Below are positions 44,992 to 54,279 of a stretch of 64,000 nucleotides of DNA, piece by piece. The notes under the pieces were generated by a model. It worked only from the letters and a program-made list of their open reading frames with translations, made no database searches and was not told the DNA's origin. This DNA is from SAR202 cluster bacterium (GTDB lineage: Bacteria; Chloroflexota; Dehalococcoidia; Lucifugimonadales; UBA2962). Location of the stretch: NCBI GenBank assembly GCA_009392275.1, contig VFGV01000022.1:1-64000 (forward strand), read 5' to 3'. Within the stretch, counting starts at the first letter, position 1. Every line of letters begins with the position of its first letter. The position numbers and the translations under genes are program-made.

Positions 44992-46752
44992 ATGGCAAAT
45001 AAAACTGGCGTTAGATTCGAATCAACTATACCAATCAAAATGCGCGACGGAATCACGCTATACTCAGATTTATTTATACCGGAGGGCACTGGAAAATACC
45101 CAGTTTTATTAGAAAGAACCCCATATAACCGAACCACTCCTTTTTCTAGAGGTCTTTCTTTAGACTCTATTACAGCAGCGCTATCAGGATATGCTGTAAT
45201 GGTACAAGATTGTCGCGGGCGATTCGAATCTGAAGGAGAATTCCATCCGTTTGTAAATGAAATTAATGATGGGTATGACACAATCGAGTGGATCGCAAAC
45301 CAGGAGTGGTGTGATGGCAATGTCGGAATGTTCGGTGGCTCTTACGTCGGAGCAACTCAGTGGCTAGCTGCAATGGCACAGCCTCCTGCGTTAAAAGCAA
45401 TCACTCCCGGAATCACTGCCTCGAACTACCACGAGGGATGGACTTATCAGGGTGGTGCATTCGAATTAGATTTTAATTTGTCTTGGGCGTTGATTCATTT
45501 GGTGTCAGCAAATTATGAAAACCTTGTTAAAAATTTCGGAGCACCTGAAGATAAAATAGGCGAGTTAACTGATATGGCAGATCGGTTAATGGATGAATAC
45601 TCTCACCTCTCACTAAAAGACTGGCCTGCTCTTAAAGGCATCGGCGATTTCTACTATAGATGGCTCGAGCACCCCGAATACGACGATTACTGGAAATCTA
45701 TTGCAATAGAAGAACATCACAAAGATATTGACGTACCTGCACTTTCCATAGGTGGGTGGTTCGACATATTTATGGGTGGAACAATTAAAAACTACGTTGG
45801 GATGTCTAAAAACGGTAAGTCTTCCAATGCAAGGTCAAATCAAAAACTTTTAATTGGTCCCTGGGTTCATCCTGGCATGTTGCCAGGATTTCCGGGCGTC
45901 CCTGTCGGAGAAGAATATTTTGGTATTCGCTCATACTCCGGCGTTATTGATATGCATGGAATACTATTGAAATTCTTTGACCATCATCTTAAGGGTATTC
46001 AAAACGGTTTATCCGATGAAAAACCAATAAACATATTTGTAATGGGAGAGAACGTATGGCGCCAAGAAAGTGAATGGCCATTATCAAGAGCGGTTAATAC
46101 TAAGTATTACTTAAGCAGTAATGGAAATGCCAACTCGAGAAATGGTGACGGACTCCTTGGAGTACAGCAATCTGGCAATAGCGATATAGATACATTTATT
46201 TATGACCCTCAGTTTCCAGTGCCTACCAAAGGCGGCGGGCTATGCTGCTACGATGCACTTGGAGGAGCTGGAGCATTCGATCAGTCAGATGTTGAACTAA
46301 GAGATGATGTGCTTGTATTCTCCACGCCGATTTTGGAAAAAGATGTAGAGGTAACTGGCCCTATAACCGTTAAATTATATGCATCTACTTCTGGTAAGGA
46401 TACTGACTTTACAGCAAAGCTTGTTGATGTCTATCCAGAAGATGAAAAGGCAATAAACCTAACGGACTCTATAATACGAGCGAGATACCGAAATGGAACT
46501 GAAAAAGCAGTACTTTTGGAGCCAAATCAAGTATATGAATACACAATAGATTTATGGGCAACTAGCAACGTGTTTAAGAAGGGTCATAAAATCAGAATAG
46601 ATATCTCTAGTTCTAACTTTCCTAGATTTGATCGTAACTTAAATACCGGTGGCATAATCGGAGAGGAAACAGAGTTTATCAAAGCTACTCAGACGATTTA
46701 TCATAATGCCGAATTTCCATCTCATGTAGAATTACCGATCATTCCAAGGTAG
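44992..46752 (+). CDS. CocE/NonD family alpha/beta hydrolase
   Basis: Serine hydrolase of the X-Pro dipeptidyl-peptidase S15/cocaine esterase family. The nucleophile is in GMFGGSYVGATQ, the oxyanion segment LERTPYNRT and VQDCRGRFESEGEF are typical, and the acid and His lie in the DIPALS-like region and GPWVHPG. The C-terminal jelly-roll domain (about 370-586) ends with KIRIDISSSNFPRFDRN, a family hallmark. The 586 residues are normal. No signal peptide is seen. The substrate is an unknown ester or amide. Confidence 0.92.
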   Translation: MANKTGVRFESTIPIKMRDGITLYSDLFIPEGTGKYPVLLERTPYNRTTPFSRGLSLDSITAALSGYAVMVQDCRGRFESEGEFHPFVNEINDGYDTIEWIANQEWCDGNVGMFGGSYVGATQWLAAMAQPPALKAITPGITASNYHEGWTYQGGAFELDFNLSWALIHLVSANYENLVKNFGAPEDKIGELTDMADRLMDEYSHLSLKDWPALKGIGDFYYRWLEHPEYDDYWKSIAIEEHHKDIDVPALSIGGWFDIFMGGTIKNYVGMSKNGKSSNARSNQKLLIGPWVHPGMLPGFPGVPVGEEYFGIRSYSGVIDMHGILLKFFDHHLKGIQNGLSDEKPINIFVMGENVWRQESEWPLSRAVNTKYYLSSNGNANSRNGDGLLGVQQSGNSDIDTFIYDPQFPVPTKGGGLCCYDALGGAGAFDQSDVELRDDVLVFSTPILEKDVEVTGPITVKLYASTSGKDTDFTAKLVDVYPEDEKAINLTDSIIRARYRNGTEKAVLLEPNQVYEYTIDLWATSNVFKKGHKIRIDISSSNFPRFDRNLNTGGIIGEETEFIKATQTIYHNAEFPSHVELPIIPR

Positions 46753-46767
46753 TAGATGTGGATGGCT

Positions 46768-47544
46768 TTATTGAGCCAGAAAACCGCCATCAACAACGAG
46801 CTCAGAACCTGTAACGTAAGAAGAGTCATTACAGGCTAAATATAAGACTGAATTAGCTATCTCGTCAGCACTTGCGAGTCGTCCTAGTGGTATCTTTGAC
46901 AGTCTGCTTTCAAGAGCTCCCGGCATAGAAAACGGTGCAGTCGTAAAAGGCGTTTCAGTATAGCCAGGATGAATTGAGTTGACTCTAATTCCTTCATGTG
47001 CATATTGAATTGCAGCTGATTTAGTAAAAGATCTTATAGCCCCTTTTGCTGCATGATAGGCAGTATTTGTAGGGCTACCGAACATGGCACACATAGATGA
47101 AATATTCACTATTGAACCGCCCCCTCTTTTCCGCATTTCTGGCACCACATATTTAGTTCCTAAAAAGGTCCCTTTAGCATGAATTGCCATCATCCTATCC
47201 CATTCTTCGCTACTTGTTTCCTCGGTGTTTTTGAGGGTATGGATTCCAGCGCTATTTACCAATACGTCAATACCCCCGAACTGATCCGACGCACGTTCTA
47301 TAGATTTTTGCCAACTGGTTTCATCTGTTACATCTAATTCAATGAATACCGCCATGCCACCTGATTCATTTATTTGGTCTGCAGTAAGCTTCCCCGAATC
47401 GATATCTATATCTGTTATAACAATAGCTGAACCCTCTTTGCTTGCTAGCCATGCATAAGCACCAGCAATACCCATGAGCTTGCCTTTGTTACCATTGGCT
47501 CCACCAGTTATAAAAGATACCTTGTTTTTAAGTCTGTCGGGCAA
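46768..47544 (-). CDS. SDR family oxidoreductase (extended glycine motif)
   Basis: Classical-type SDR of 258 residues with an unusual nucleotide motif. TGGANGNKGKLMGIAGA has about seven extra residues compared with TGxxxGIG. NSAG, Ser-Tyr-Lys (NISSMCA, AYHAAKGA) and the C-terminal VVDGGF are intact. It is a paralogue of the SDR at 62230, sharing the insertion and segments such as KGTFLGTKYVVP and HPGYTxTP. It is the last gene of a minus-strand run ADH-MFS-TPR-SDR, one base after the TPR gene. The substrate may be the alcohol or ketone imported by the MFS protein. Confidence 0.9.
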   Translation of the reverse strand: MPDRLKNKVSFITGGANGNKGKLMGIAGAYAWLASKEGSAIVITDIDIDSGKLTADQINESGGMAVFIELDVTDETSWQKSIERASDQFGGIDVLVNSAGIHTLKNTEETSSEEWDRMMAIHAKGTFLGTKYVVPEMRKRGGGSIVNISSMCAMFGSPTNTAYHAAKGAIRSFTKSAAIQYAHEGIRVNSIHPGYTETPFTTAPFSMPGALESRLSKIPLGRLASADEIANSVLYLACNDSSYVTGSELVVDGGFLAQ

Positions 47545-47545
47545 A

Positions 47546-48115
47546 TCAATTCTCCTGCCTGCTACGTCTTGCTTGTTTCACTAACATGCCTAAAGTATGC
47601 GCATCAAATCCATATTTCACGGCGCTCGCAAGATCTTCCAATGATAATTCTTCCTCTCCCAAAGCTGCTCTAGCTAATGCTCTAACTGCGTATGCCAGAG
47701 ATCGTTTAGAATCAATCGCTAGGGCTCGTTCTGCTTCTCTAACAGCAACATCATAATGTCGAGACTCATAATGCGCCATAGCGGCGTTGCTGATTGCATC
47801 TACATTTTCCGGATCGATTTTAGCGGATTGGTTAAAATCCTCTATAGCTAAAGATAGTAACTTGACATGTACATATGCCATACCTCGGTTATAAAAAAGT
47901 GTGGAGTCCTCAGGATTTATACTTATGGCTTTAGTAAAATCATCGATTGCTTCCTTTGGCCTCACCAACTGACCTAAAAGCAATCCTCTCTTGGAATACG
48001 CATCTGCGTTATTAGGATTGGAATCAATAACCTCGGTTAATGTTGAAACTTCTTTCTCCATATTTTGAATTATTGAATCCATATCAGGTATTTTTTTTTG
48101 ATGATCGTGTGACAT
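47546..48115 (-). CDS. TPR-repeat protein
   Basis: A 189-residue protein with three to four tetratricopeptide repeats, for example NADAYSKRGLLLGQLVRPKE, STLFYNRGMAYVHVKLLSLA and VDAISNAAMAHYESRHYDVA. TPRs bind partner proteins; no signal peptide or catalytic domain is visible. The ATG follows the TAA of the MFS gene with no gap, so translation is coupled. Its job in this operon is unknown. Confidence 0.88.
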   Translation of the reverse strand: MSHDHQKKIPDMDSIIQNMEKEVSTLTEVIDSNPNNADAYSKRGLLLGQLVRPKEAIDDFTKAISINPEDSTLFYNRGMAYVHVKLLSLAIEDFNQSAKIDPENVDAISNAAMAHYESRHYDVAVREAERALAIDSKRSLAYAVRALARAALGEEELSLEDLASAVKYGFDAHTLGMLVKQARRSRQEN

Positions 48116-49291
48116 TTAATTTACCGTCTCTGTTTTTAAATTTTTATTTTGCTTAGCCCAATTTAGTATAAAAGTCGCAATGCCAAACATTATGGCTACT
48201 AATATAAAAGCGACCCGATAACTACCAAGCAGGTCATATGATAATCCGGCAAGAATCGGTCCGAATCCAAATGATATTACTGTAGTTGCCGATATGACTC
48301 CCATTATTGTACCGAAACTTTTTAAACCGAATGAATCCTGTACTAACAAAGGCACCAATGCCCCAAAAGACCCCATGAAAAAGCCAAATAATCCAAACGC
48401 AAACCATATCCCTAATCCATTACCGATTAATAGAATCAAGATAATCCCACATATCTGGCCAACAAAACAAACCATCATAACGAATCGTGTTTGAATCTTT
48501 TCAGTGAAGTATCCCAGAATAACTTTACCAAACATTCCACACCCTGCTAAAACAGTTAAACACAATGCAGCAGAAGTTTCAGATATATCTATATCGACTA
48601 GATGTGCAAAAACATGACCAAGTATGGTTGTATAAGTGAAATTGCCCAACATAATTGCTAATGCTATCGCGTAAAATGTCGGACTTTTAAGTAAATCTCT
48701 AAACAACCAAGTAGTATTATCTAAAGTTTTATTTGCAACCTGTACATTTTTTTGTTCTATTTTATTAGTACTGGGTTCCCTAACAACAACAAACGAAATA
48801 ACTGCAAAAATTAGAGCAGCACCTGCAACATAAATATATGCGATTTCCCACGCAGAATGACTCCCTATCGCCAAACCAATAAGTATTGGCAGAGTTAATC
48901 CTCCAAAGTTATTACCCATCATAGTCATTCCCATTACTCTTCCTCGAGTCTTTGGAAACCAAAGACCAACTAAACGACCTGCCGGGAAAATAGCTGCTCC
49001 ATTCAAAGCACCAAACTGCAAGGCTGACAAACAATACCAATGCCAAAGCTCAGTCATAAGAGGGCGCAAAGCAAAACCGATAGACATAATTAGTAAAGAA
49101 CTAACCATAATCGGTTTAGCACCGTATCTGTCCATTAAATTACCCATAAATGGACTTGTTAGGCTTCCCAAAGCCATAAATGATAATGATGCGCTAATGT
49201 ATGTCCTTGTCCATCCAAACTCTTCAGCCAGCGGCTCAACAAATAAACCAAAAGCGTAATTGGAAGAGCCAATTGCTAATGCAGCGGACAA
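48116..49291 (-). CDS. MFS transporter (monocarboxylate/oxalate-formate porter type), start uncertain
   Basis: Twelve-helix major facilitator with a VEPLAEEFGWTRTYIS segment after TM1 and the loop 2-3 motif GNLMDRYGAKP, as in MCT and OFA carriers. The first canonical start (TTG at 49291) falls in the middle of TM1. In-frame translation continues upstream with HRGWAVVVVTFL, typical of a complete TM1, until a TAG at 49373-49375. No ATG, GTG or TTG occurs there. An ATT at 49352-49354 lies 8 bases after GGAG and would give 412 residues. The true start is probably upstream of 49291. It is coupled to ADH upstream and TPR downstream. Confidence 0.85.
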   Translation of the reverse strand: MSAALAIGSSNYAFGLFVEPLAEEFGWTRTYISASLSFMALGSLTSPFMGNLMDRYGAKPIMVSSLLIMSIGFALRPLMTELWHWYCLSALQFGALNGAAIFPAGRLVGLWFPKTRGRVMGMTMMGNNFGGLTLPILIGLAIGSHSAWEIAYIYVAGAALIFAVISFVVVREPSTNKIEQKNVQVANKTLDNTTWLFRDLLKSPTFYAIALAIMLGNFTYTTILGHVFAHLVDIDISETSAALCLTVLAGCGMFGKVILGYFTEKIQTRFVMMVCFVGQICGIILILLIGNGLGIWFAFGLFGFFMGSFGALVPLLVQDSFGLKSFGTIMGVISATTVISFGFGPILAGLSYDLLGSYRVAFILVAIMFGIATFILNWAKQNKNLKTETVN

Positions 49292-49377
49292 AAAAGTTAC
49301 AACTACTACCGCCCAACCGCGATGGAATCCAATAGGACTCTTGTTGTTAAAAATATTAATGACTCCGCATGACTAGA

Positions 49378-50466
49378 TTAAAAAATAATTACGCCACGCC
49401 CATCCTCACCCCTACTCAATGCATCAAAACCTTCATTTATTGCATCTAACGCATATCGCCTTGTTATTAACTCATCTATACTCAATTTGCCTTTAAGATA
49501 CCAATCTATCAATTTATCAAAAGTTTCATGTGAGCTTGCAGAGCCATAATAACTGCCAATTAAGGTTTTTTGACTTCTTACCAACTCAACCATATTTATA
49601 GGAACTTCGGCTCCTACTGGAGCTAAACCTACCAGTACAGCAGTACCATTCTTTCTCAACGAATTAACAGATGCTGAGGTGGTAATTGCAGATCCAAAAC
49701 TATCAAAGGCCAAATCTACTCCACCGCCTGTTAAGTTTTTAATTTCCTGAACAGCATCAACCTCTTTTGAATTAATAACGTCAGTAGCTCCGAATTTATA
49801 AGTGAATTCTAACTTATGGTTATAGATATCAACTGCTATGATTCTTGAAGCTCCCATTATCTTTGCACCCTGTATTACATTCAGCCCTACTCCACCGCAT
49901 CCAAATACGGCTACTGTTGAGCCGGGACGCGAAGCGGGATTATTTATAACCGCCCCAACTCCAGTAGTTACAGAGCACCCAATCAATGCGGCAACTTCAA
50001 ATGGTACAGAATCAGGCATTTTATGGCATGCTTGTTCTGGAACCACTCCCATCTCTGAAAAAATTCCGACCTTAGCCATCTGGTATACCGGGGTTTTACC
50101 TTTACTTAATCGCGTAGTACCGTCAAAAAGGGTTGGGCCTGTTATACCAGCAGTGTCACATAATTGCGGACTACCAGTCCTGCATAAACGACAATATCCA
50201 CAGCTAGACACAAAAGATAAAATACAACGATCCCCTGGCTTTACTCTAGTTACACCTTGTCCAACTTCTTCAACCACCGCTGCTCCTTCATGACCGAGAA
50301 CAATAGGCATCGGTCCATGTGCATCTCCAGTCATCCAATGATGATCACTTGCGCATACACCAGCGGCAGCCATTCTAACTTTCACCTCTCCAGCTTTAGG
50401 GGAGCTTAAGTTGAGCTCCTCAACTACTAAAGGAGTATTTGCCTCATAAAGTACAGCTGCTTTCAT
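49378..50466 (-). CDS. Zinc-dependent alcohol dehydrogenase (MDR family)
   Basis: Medium-chain dehydrogenase, NAD(P)-dependent. Catalytic zinc ligands are Cys in GVCASDHH and His in LGHEGAAVVEEVG. The structural-zinc loop CGYCRLCRTGSPQLC has four cysteines. The nucleotide motif is FGCGGVGLNVIQGAK. The 362 residues resemble class III-like and aryl-alcohol dehydrogenases; the DRCILSFVSSCGYC segment matches that group. It is the first gene of the ADH-MFS-TPR-SDR run, suggesting uptake and oxidation of an alcohol or acid. Confidence 0.93.
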   Translation of the reverse strand: MKAAVLYEANTPLVVEELNLSSPKAGEVKVRMAAAGVCASDHHWMTGDAHGPMPIVLGHEGAAVVEEVGQGVTRVKPGDRCILSFVSSCGYCRLCRTGSPQLCDTAGITGPTLFDGTTRLSKGKTPVYQMAKVGIFSEMGVVPEQACHKMPDSVPFEVAALIGCSVTTGVGAVINNPASRPGSTVAVFGCGGVGLNVIQGAKIMGASRIIAVDIYNHKLEFTYKFGATDVINSKEVDAVQEIKNLTGGGVDLAFDSFGSAITTSASVNSLRKNGTAVLVGLAPVGAEVPINMVELVRSQKTLIGSYYGSASSHETFDKLIDWYLKGKLSIDELITRRYALDAINEGFDALSRGEDGRGVIIF

Positions 50467-50615
50467 GTAAAGCTCCTAAATCAAAATTTTTATTTAAACA
50501 AATGCTAGTTTAAACTCGTAATCGTTTGTAATCCATTAAAAATGAATCATAATATATTTCATACAATAATTGTTTAGTGGTAAATGAAAGAATTATCTAA
50601 ATATAAACAAAATTT

Positions 50616-51587
50616 ATGCTAAAACCGTGTTCAGAATTCTCCAAGTTGCTCGAAGAAAACCCAATAGGTACAGCCCCTATATGGAATCAATGCATTGTAA
50701 TTGAATTGCCTCATCCATGGTCAGCAAAGATTGAAGAATCAAAATATTTTGATTCTTCAATCTTTGCCTATATAAATAAATTAAACCTTAGTGGTCGTAG
50801 CATCCGACTTCAATGCATTCTGCCAGACCAAGAGTACTCCAAGCCAAACATGCGAAGGGTCATGTTATTTAGCAAAAACTCTAAATCCACTATGAGCACT
50901 ACTCGCACAGAATATTTAATACCCGAGCGTTCGTTGAAAGACCTTTGCGTTTTTCTGCTAACAGAAAATCAGCAAGAAAAAAAATATTCAGAATACAAGC
51001 AACACAATGACTCGATCAGAGATATATTGGTTTGCACACATGGTAATCGAGATAGATGCTGTGGATCTATAGCAGCTCCCCTATTTAAGAATTTGAGAAA
51101 CCAATATCCAAAACCTGCTAATGAATCAAAATATGTACGTTTTTGGAGGACAAGCCACACTGGCGGCCATAGGTTCGCTCCGACAATTATAGATCTACCT
51201 CAAGCGCGATATTGGGCGTATATGGACGAGACGAGTATAGCCTCTATACTCGAGAAACACGAGCCAATAACTTCCCTAGATGAAAATTACAGAGGTTGTG
51301 CATTATTAACTTCGGTAGAGGAGCAAAATGTAGAGAAAAAACTGTTATTCGAGATGGGTTGGAAATGGATCGACATGAAAAAACAGATTTCTACAGTCGA
51401 ATCAATAACTAAAAATGATCATCAAATTATTTCAGCGTTTTATGAGGAACCTCATTTAACTTCAATCCATCATGTCGAATTTCTGGTTCAACATACTAAA
51501 AGCATTCCAACAATGAATTGTATGAAAAGCGGCAATAAAGGATTGAATAAAAAATACCAAGTTATCAAAAATCCTGGATCTAGTTGA
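50616..51587 (+). CDS. Sucrase/ferredoxin-like (thioredoxin-fold 2Fe-2S) protein
   Basis: Member of the Suc_Fer-like family, a thioredoxin-like ferredoxin fold. The core ILVCTHGNRDRCCGSIAAPL carries the cysteines, and VRFWRTSHTGGHRFAPTIIDLP is the family hallmark. The 323 residues are normal. The electron partner is unknown. Codons 37-51 contain a perfect 44-bp palindrome that leaves the reading frame intact. The last 8 bases overlap the convergent epimerase gene. Confidence 0.88.
   Translation: MLKPCSEFSKLLEENPIGTAPIWNQCIVIELPHPWSAKIEESKYFDSSIFAYINKLNLSGRSIRLQCILPDQEYSKPNMRRVMLFSKNSKSTMSTTRTEYLIPERSLKDLCVFLLTENQQEKKYSEYKQHNDSIRDILVCTHGNRDRCCGSIAAPLFKNLRNQYPKPANESKYVRFWRTSHTGGHRFAPTIIDLPQARYWAYMDETSIASILEKHEPITSLDENYRGCALLTSVEEQNVEKKLLFEMGWKWIDMKKQISTVESITKNDHQIISAFYEEPHLTSIHHVEFLVQHTKSIPTMNCMKSGNKGLNKKYQVIKNPGSS
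50724..50767. repeat. Perfect 44-bp palindrome within a coding region
   Basis: Two 22-base arms, GCAAAGATTGAAGAATCAAA plus AT and the exact complement, meet with no spacer (centre between 50745 and 50746). All 22 pairs match. It lies inside the sucrase/ferredoxin-like gene and encodes ordinary-looking residues (AKIEESKYFDSSIFA). It could extrude as a cruciform or form a very stable mRNA hairpin. Confidence 0.95.
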
Positions 51588-52506
51588 CTTCCTTGTTGCT
51601 TCTCAAAAGATTAACGGTTTCTCTTAGGCCGTTTTGTAAATTCATATGGGCAGTCCAGCCTAAATTCGCTCTCGCCTTTTCAACATTTAAATATATGTGT
51701 TTAACATCACCTTTTCGTTCTGGTTTATATATAGGTTTCTTTTGATATCCAATTTCAGCACTTAAATTCTCGAATATTTGTGTAACCGTTGTTTGTTCAC
51801 CGGAACCAATGTTTATATGTCCATTAGTTTCACTTTGCAAAGCCAAGATTACAGCTGCAGCTACATCCTTTACATAAACAAAATCCCTGCTTTGATCTCC
51901 GTCTCCAAAAATTATTACATTTTCGTTATTAAGCATTTTTTGAGCAAATATAGCTACTACTCCTGCTTCACCTCCAGGGTCTTGCCGTGGGCCATATACA
52001 TTTGCAAGGCGGAGACTGATAAAGTTTGCAGATGCTGGCAACAATATATCGAAGTAATTCTCCAAGGTGTATTTACTCAACCCATACGGACTGATAGGTT
52101 TAATAGGATGTTGCTCGTCACAGGGTAAGTATTCGGGCTCCCCATATAATGCCCCACCAGTATTTAGGTAGACATATGAGTTGACATTAGATTCGATTGC
52201 ATAATCCATAAGTTTTATACCATTTAGTATGTTAACTTCTGCATCAAAAGATGGCTCATCAATAGAATGAGAAACGGAAGCTTGCGCTGCACAATGAATT
52301 AGCACATCTCCATTAAATTTTTTTAACTGATCAGATAACTTGTAATCGGCTATATTAAGGTTTATAAACTCCACACTGTCTGACAAATTATTAATATCGC
52401 CAGACGAAAGGTCATCAATAACAAGAACTTTTGCGCCTTTGTCTATGAGATCATCGGCTATATGAGAACCAATAAAACCTGCTCCACCAGTTAATATTGC
52501 TTTCAA
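51580..52506 (-). CDS. NAD-dependent sugar epimerase/dehydratase (GalE-like)
   Basis: Extended SDR acting on a nucleotide sugar. The Rossmann motif LTGGAGFIGSHIAD is at the N-terminus, DDLSSG follows beta2, and the catalytic YGLSK is near the middle. LRLANVYGPRQDPGGEAGVV and the C-terminal RKGDVKHIYLNVEKA are typical of UDP-glucose 4-epimerase relatives. The 308 residues are normal. No glycosyltransferase is adjacent, so the substrate is not fixed. Confidence 0.9.
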   Translation of the reverse strand: MKAILTGGAGFIGSHIADDLIDKGAKVLVIDDLSSGDINNLSDSVEFINLNIADYKLSDQLKKFNGDVLIHCAAQASVSHSIDEPSFDAEVNILNGIKLMDYAIESNVNSYVYLNTGGALYGEPEYLPCDEQHPIKPISPYGLSKYTLENYFDILLPASANFISLRLANVYGPRQDPGGEAGVVAIFAQKMLNNENVIIFGDGDQSRDFVYVKDVAAAVILALQSETNGHINIGSGEQTTVTQIFENLSAEIGYQKKPIYKPERKGDVKHIYLNVEKARANLGWTAHMNLQNGLRETVNLLRSNKEVN

Positions 52507-52695
52507 TTTACCCCTCAGTTAAATCTTAAATTATCGTTAATCTTACTATGTAGTAAAAATATCAGTTACAGTCATAATAGAACAGTAGCTTAAACACCTG
52601 AGTTATCATGTCATATATGTATAAATGTAAACATTGGATGAATTTAATATCAATAACCAATTACAATGTAAAAACTTATTCGATTAGGTATATGA

Positions 52696-54279
52696 ATGTT
52701 TAACACACTAATTAAAAATGCATTGATCATAGACGGAACTGGTAGTGAGGGTTTTTATGGATCAGTGGGAGTATCGGGAGATACTATACAGATAATTCGA
52801 GGCAACGTTAATGAGATACCATCGAGTAGAGTTATTGACGCCACAAATATGGTTGTATGTCCTGGTTTTATAGATCTTCATTCACATGCTGGACTAACAA
52901 TACTAGGAGAGCCTAATCACGAGCCTAAAGTCCGGCAGGGTGTCACAACAGAGTTAATTGGAATCGATGGAATATCCCATGCTCCTTTTAAAACGATAGA
53001 TGAACTAAACAGGTACATTTGGCTCGATTCCGGTTTAAATGGATATCCTCCAGTCCCGGCTGACTGGCTAACAGTAGCTGATCAACTAAGCAAATATGAC
53101 AATAAAGTTGCCATTAACATGGCAATAATATTGGGCAACTCTCCAGTTCGAATTTGGTCAGTAGGATGGGATGACACTCCTGCAACCCAAAAACAGATTT
53201 ATAATATGCAGTCAGTAGTTCGTGAGGCCATGGAAGAAGGCGCATGGGGTATATCTACCGGATTGGACTATCCTCCAGGTTCTTATGCCAGTACCGATGA
53301 GCTGATAGCAATATCTAAGACAGCCAATGAATTAGGCGGTTTTTACCATACGCACACGCGGGCAAGCTTGAAGTCCCAGGGAACTTTGGCTCCTTGGGAG
53401 GAAGCAATCAAAATTGGCATGGAAAGTGGAATACCAATCCATTTAACTCATTACCGACAGAGTTTTGTAGGAGATGGAAGTCATTTAGATTATTTAGGGC
53501 TAGTTGATGACAATAGGAGCAAGGGTATGGATGTAACGTTTGACTGTTACACATATCCATATTCAGGAACTTCGCTAACAATACAATTACCATCATGGTG
53601 TAAAAGTGGCGGTCCAGAGGCAATAATGAACAGACTAAAAGATCCTGATGCTAAAGATAAAATCAAAAAGGAAATTTGTTCCCAGAGTGATGCACCTTAT
53701 AAGTGGGATGATCTGTGGCTAACTGCTTTCCATAAACCTTCTAACAAAAAATTTGATGGCATGTCACTCTCAGAGATATCTAACTTGAAAGAGATGGATC
53801 CAGTTGATGTCATGATTGAACTTCTTATTGAAGAAAAACTCGGCATTTCTCAGGTTGGCACTGGCACTAACGCTCATACGTTGCCAGCTTTCGTCTCGCA
53901 TCCATATGGAATGATAGCAAGCGATGCTATCTTATTCGGTGATTATCCGAATCCGAGAACATATGGTTGCTTTCCAATTGTTTTAGCAGAATTCGTTAGA
54001 GCAGAGAAACATTTGCGTTTACCGGAGGCAATTAGAAAAATGACTTCATTTCCTGCACAACGACTTGGTTTAACAGACCGTGGAATATTACGAAATAGTA
54101 TGAAAGCCGATATAGTGATTTTTGATCCGAAAACGGTGAAAACTCACGCATCTAAATCAAACCCGAAGCAGTTTCCAATAGGTATCGACTATGTGATGGT
54201 TAACGGAGAGTTGGTAATAGACAAAGGAACCCACACTCTGGCATTACCAGGAAAATCTCTAAGGCGTGGAAGAGATTAA
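52696..54279 (+). CDS. N-acyl-D-amino-acid deacylase-like amidohydrolase (paralogue B)
   Basis: Close full-length paralogue of the gene at 12878-14446. Shared features include PGFIDLHSHAGL (HxH), GVTTELIGIDGISHAP, THTRASL and HLTHYRQ (zinc histidines), ASDAILFGDYPNPRTYGCFP and the C-terminal KADIVIFDP. As in the paralogue, the bridging Cys of classical D-aminoacylases is Asp (GIDG for GNCG). 527 residues. It stands alone between 189 noncoding bases and a convergent lipoprotein gene (4-base overlap). The two copies probably differ in acyl or amino-acid preference. Confidence 0.85.
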   Translation: MFNTLIKNALIIDGTGSEGFYGSVGVSGDTIQIIRGNVNEIPSSRVIDATNMVVCPGFIDLHSHAGLTILGEPNHEPKVRQGVTTELIGIDGISHAPFKTIDELNRYIWLDSGLNGYPPVPADWLTVADQLSKYDNKVAINMAIILGNSPVRIWSVGWDDTPATQKQIYNMQSVVREAMEEGAWGISTGLDYPPGSYASTDELIAISKTANELGGFYHTHTRASLKSQGTLAPWEEAIKIGMESGIPIHLTHYRQSFVGDGSHLDYLGLVDDNRSKGMDVTFDCYTYPYSGTSLTIQLPSWCKSGGPEAIMNRLKDPDAKDKIKKEICSQSDAPYKWDDLWLTAFHKPSNKKFDGMSLSEISNLKEMDPVDVMIELLIEEKLGISQVGTGTNAHTLPAFVSHPYGMIASDAILFGDYPNPRTYGCFPIVLAEFVRAEKHLRLPEAIRKMTSFPAQRLGLTDRGILRNSMKADIVIFDPKTVKTHASKSNPKQFPIGIDYVMVNGELVIDKGTHTLALPGKSLRRGRD

